64,000 nt of DNA, taken from NCBI GenBank assembly GCA_905479065.1, contig CAJQLB010000013.1, positions 1 through 64,000 on the forward strand, given 5' to 3'. Numbering within the stretch: the first letter of the stretch is position 1; each line of letters starts with the position of its first letter. The DNA is from an uncultured Flavobacteriaceae bacterium (GTDB lineage Bacteria; Bacteroidota; Bacteroidia; Flavobacteriales; Flavobacteriaceae). Position numbers and translations under genes: made by a program. Below are positions 61,767 through 64,000 of the stretch, in pieces. Under the pieces are notes generated by a model. It ran no database searches, was not told the origin of the DNA, and saw only the letters and a program-made list of their open reading frames with translations.

Positions 61767-61774
61767 TATTTTTG
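61767..61774 (+). promoter_or_regulatory. Probable -7 element upstream of the methyltransferase-ZIP-DUF4268 run
   Basis: TATTTTTG (TAnnTTTG) ends 19 bases before the ATG at 61794. Confidence 0.5.
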
Positions 61775-61793
61775 CCTTGACACTCGAGATTGT

Positions 61794-62525
61794 ATGACAA
61801 AAGACATGAAACATTGGTATTCTTCGTGGTTTGACACACCTTTCTACCACATTCTATACAAGGACCGTGATGATAAAGAAGCTCAGTCATTCATGGATGC
61901 TCTAACTTATTATTTAAATATTTCACAAAATTCAACAATTTTAGATCTCGCATGTGGAAAAGGAAGACATTCTTTATACTTAAATAGTATTGGTTACGAT
62001 GTGACAGGACTGGATTTATCAAAGCAAAGTATCAGTGAAGCCAAACAAAAAGAAAATGGACGTCTTTGTTTTGATGTTCATGATATGAGCAAACCTTATT
62101 TTAAACAGTTTGATACTGTGTTTAATTTATTTACTAGCTTTGGTTACTTTGATTGTGATGAAGATAACTTAAATACAATTAAAGCGATTAAAGCAAATTT
62201 AAAACCTAACGGTATCGGGGTTATTGATTTTATGAATATCGATGTTGTTAAAAACAGTCTTAAGCAAGACGACATAAAAACAGTTAATGGTATTGATTTT
62301 TATCTGAAACGTTCTGTCAAAAATGGCTATATTGTTAAAGATATTGCTTTTAATTTCAAGGGTCAAGATTTCAATTTTTATGAACGCGTAAAAGCGTTTA
62401 GTTTAAACGATTTTAAAACTATGTTCGAGCAAGCTGAACTGACCTTATTGGATGTTTTTGGTGATTATCAACTAAATACATTTAACAAGCAAAATAGTGA
62501 ACGATTAATAATGATATTTATGTAA
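61794..62525 (+). CDS. Class I SAM-dependent methyltransferase
   Basis: 243 residues. SAM-binding motif I I-L-D-L-A-C-G-K-G-R-H near 50 and motif II V-T-G-L-D-L-S near 75, with F-N-L-F-T-S-F-G-Y-F in motif IV. The start W-Y-S-S-W-F-D-T-P-F-Y-H is a conserved opening of this group in Bacteroidota. A second Met at codon 5 is possible. Substrate unknown. It heads a run with a ZIP transporter (2 bases after) and a DUF4268 gene. Confidence 0.88.
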   Translation: MTKDMKHWYSSWFDTPFYHILYKDRDDKEAQSFMDALTYYLNISQNSTILDLACGKGRHSLYLNSIGYDVTGLDLSKQSISEAKQKENGRLCFDVHDMSKPYFKQFDTVFNLFTSFGYFDCDEDNLNTIKAIKANLKPNGIGVIDFMNIDVVKNSLKQDDIKTVNGIDFYLKRSVKNGYIVKDIAFNFKGQDFNFYERVKAFSLNDFKTMFEQAELTLLDVFGDYQLNTFNKQNSERLIMIFM

Positions 62526-62527
62526 TT

Positions 62528-63202
62528 ATGAATAAATACCTTTTCCCAATCTATGCTGTTTTAATTGGTTATGTTTTTGTTTATTTTACCAAACAAGAGA
62601 AATCCAAAGGCATCAAGTTACTGCTAGCATTCAGTGGCGCCTTTTTACTATCAATTACGATATTTGAGTTACTTCCAGAAGTATATCAACACCTAGAGGC
62701 TAAGCGAACTGGCTTGTTCATTATGTCAGGAATTCTCATACAAATCATTCTAGAGTTTTTCTCCAAAGGTGCTGAACATGGCCATGTTCACATTCATAAA
62801 AACAGTAAAAAATTTCCATGGGTATTATTTTTAAGCTTGTGTCTTCATGCCTTTCTTGAAGGATTTCCAATCAATCAACATAATGACATGGTCTATGGTG
62901 TAATCATACACAAAATTCCAATTGCCATTTTAATCACGATGTATTTAGTACAATCAGATTTTAAAAGAATACAAATTTTATCATTTTTAATTTTATTTGC
63001 CATGATGACTCCCATCGGTACTATTATTGCAAATAATATGTTAGTCGACTCAACGTACTTAGTATATATAAACGCCATAGTCATTGGTGTGTTTTTGCAT
63101 ATTTCAACAACTATTTTATTTGAAAGCAGTGACGGACATAGCTTTAATTTAAATAAAATACTAGCTATTGTTGTTGCCGTAGCTGTTGCCTATTTCGTTT
63201 AA
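62528..63202 (+). CDS. ZIP-family divalent metal transporter
   Basis: 224 residues, about eight membrane segments. A His-rich cytoplasmic loop (H-G-H-V-H-I-H near 87-93) precedes the two metal-binding helices: L-H-A-F-L-E-G-F near 113-120 and I-I-H-K-I-P near 133-138. Known: ZIP proteins bring zinc, iron or manganese into the cytosol. It starts 2 bases after the methyltransferase gene and overlaps the DUF4268 start by one base (TAATG), so these genes are co-transcribed. Confidence 0.9.
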   Translation: MNKYLFPIYAVLIGYVFVYFTKQEKSKGIKLLLAFSGAFLLSITIFELLPEVYQHLEAKRTGLFIMSGILIQIILEFFSKGAEHGHVHIHKNSKKFPWVLFLSLCLHAFLEGFPINQHNDMVYGVIIHKIPIAILITMYLVQSDFKRIQILSFLILFAMMTPIGTIIANNMLVDSTYLVYINAIVIGVFLHISTTILFESSDGHSFNLNKILAIVVAVAVAYFV

Positions 63203-63630
63203 TGTTTAGCAAAGAAAATTCTAGGATATTGCGTGAAACTTTCTGGATAAGTTTTGGAAAATCATTCCCAAGAAAATGGATTCTTTATCAAACCAAACTT
63301 AAAGGGCTAGCTTTCAAATTTCATTTTGACACCAAATCTGCTATGGTGACTTTAGATATAGAAGGCACGACTGAAAATCGAATAAAGTATTGGAGGAAAC
63401 TACAATCCCTGCAAGAAATTTTAATCAATGAATACCTTCCAAATGCAATATTTGCAGAATCATATGCTCTTGATAATGGAAAAGAAATATCTCGAGTTTA
63501 CGTTCTTATCGATGACAAAGTTTCCATACATAATAAAGAGTCCTGGCAACATACAATGATTTTTTTCAATGAGACGATGGATGCTTTTGAAAATTTCTAT
63601 GACACTTATAAAGATTTTATTTCAGTGTAA
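63202..63630 (+). CDS. DUF4268 family protein
   Basis: 142 residues, soluble. It resembles the DUF4268 family: F-W-I-S-F-G-K near the start, K-F-H-F-D-T in the middle and W-Q-H-T-M-I-F-F-N-E near the end. DUF4268 domains also occur at the end of some restriction-like nucleases, but here the domain stands alone and without catalytic residues. Function unknown. Bases 63631-63858 after it hold no gene I recognise. Confidence 0.8.
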   Translation: MFSKENSRILRETFWISFGKSFPRKWILYQTKLKGLAFKFHFDTKSAMVTLDIEGTTENRIKYWRKLQSLQEILINEYLPNAIFAESYALDNGKEISRVYVLIDDKVSIHNKESWQHTMIFFNETMDAFENFYDTYKDFISV

Positions 63631-63858
63631 CATTATCCCTCGGATGTTCATAAGTTCCTGTAAGTCAATTAAAAATCTATGTAACGGTGTCAACGTTTTA
63701 GAGACAAATAATAAGTTTGATTTAATCAACTGCTAATTATAGTTATCCGATAGCGCGGTGATTGGGATACTTCATTTAGATTATTAAAGATAAGTAATTA
63801 GAGACAACTATTTTTTTTACAGATATTAATGTACTAAATCTAACTACAATGCAATATG

Positions 63859-64000
63859 TTAAATGATGAAAAACAAAATCATAATAAAATGTGATATGGC
63901 GCCTGCTAAAACAAAAAAATGCCAAATGACATGGTTGTAAGGGATACGATGTATAGCATAAAAAATAATTCCGACGGTGTAAAATAGCCCCCCTGCAAAG
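63859..64000 (-). CDS. Hemolysin III family (PAQR-like) membrane protein, C-terminal part only
   Basis: The last 47 codons are in the window; the start lies beyond base 64000. Visible: F-A-G-G-L-F-Y-T-V-G-I-I-F-Y-A, then R-I-P-Y-N-H-V-I-W-H-F-F-V-L-A-G-A-I-S-H, the final helices with the conserved histidines of the YqfA/HlyIII group. Known: related to eukaryotic progestin/adiponectin receptors; bacterial role in membrane homeostasis is proposed, hemolytic activity not general. Confidence 0.85.
   Translation of the reverse strand, partial: FAGGLFYTVGIIFYAIHRIPYNHVIWHFFVLAGAISHFIMILFFII

Noticed and set aside
63631-63858. Possible gene or tRNA between DUF4268 and hemolysin III genes
   Set aside because: No frame of useful length, no tRNA-like T-loop or cloverleaf and no strong terminator could be recognised.
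1-64000. CRISPR arrays, transposases, integrases, prophage or a dedicated defence island
   Set aside because: No regularly spaced repeats and no recognisable mobile-element or defence genes; DUF4268 alone is not enough to claim a defence system.

Overview
The window looks like chromosomal DNA of a marine-type member of the Flavobacteriaceae (Bacteroidota). The evidence is the AT-rich sequence, three proteins ending in type IX secretion (T9SS) sorting domains, many lipoproteins, families typical of the group (DUF4252, DUF4199, DUF4268, a GlmU-like fused enzyme, zinc-free L31, a short CarB), and the Bacteroidota promoter element TAnnTTTG, sometimes with TTTG 19-20 bases upstream. I recognise no insertion sequence, prophage, CRISPR array, rRNA or tRNA. 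Most of the window is conserved core genome.

Layout. 1-7.4 kb: two divergent genes for large secreted multidomain proteins, a Cys-type sulfatase that runs off the left edge and a T9SS protein with LamG-like domains. 7.4-17.6 kb: housekeeping block with hisS, a lipoprotein phosphodiesterase, the rpsF-rpsR-rplI operon with its promoter and terminator, a LytTR response regulator, the contiguous nadC-yihY-priA run, rlmH and hpf. 17.6-23.8 kb: SGNH hydrolase plus acyl-CoA synthetase, a cupin lipoprotein/glycosyltransferase/haem-binding-domain run, and purB. 23.8-27.6 kb: an ECF sigma operon with a probable anti-sigma and two DUF4252 proteins, divergent from an S41 protease lipoprotein.

27.6-32.8 kb is a vitamin B12 uptake locus: a TonB-dependent receptor behind a cobalamin riboswitch on the minus strand, facing divergent btuF-btuC-btuD-like genes on the plus strand that use TTG starts and lie outside the riboswitch transcript. 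32.8-45.5 kb: rmuC, a secreted plastocyanin-like protein, carB lacking the usual C-terminal allosteric domain, rpmH, a lytic transglycosylase, mtaB, the GlmU-like enzyme, rpmE2, and DUF4199 plus a GT2 glycosyltransferase. 45.5-51 kb: phosphoglucomutase, an MsbA-like exporter, then a second ECF sigma locus with a one-pass membrane protein carrying a duplicated cytoplasmic motif and a small secreted protein.

51-64 kb: a YCF48-like lipoprotein, a 5'-truncated SCO1/SenC gene ending against rsmB, a T9SS-exported endonuclease I, rdgB, a DEAD-box helicase with a structured leader, a TrmH methyltransferase, a sirtuin without zinc cysteines, an RlmL-like methyltransferase, a ZIP transporter, a DUF4268 protein and the end of a hemolysin III gene.

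I found no convincing new defence or mobile system. The observations most worth checking are the SCO1 remnant, the two ECF sigma loci, the asymmetric control of B12 uptake, the helicase leader, and an inverted repeat before rlmH.
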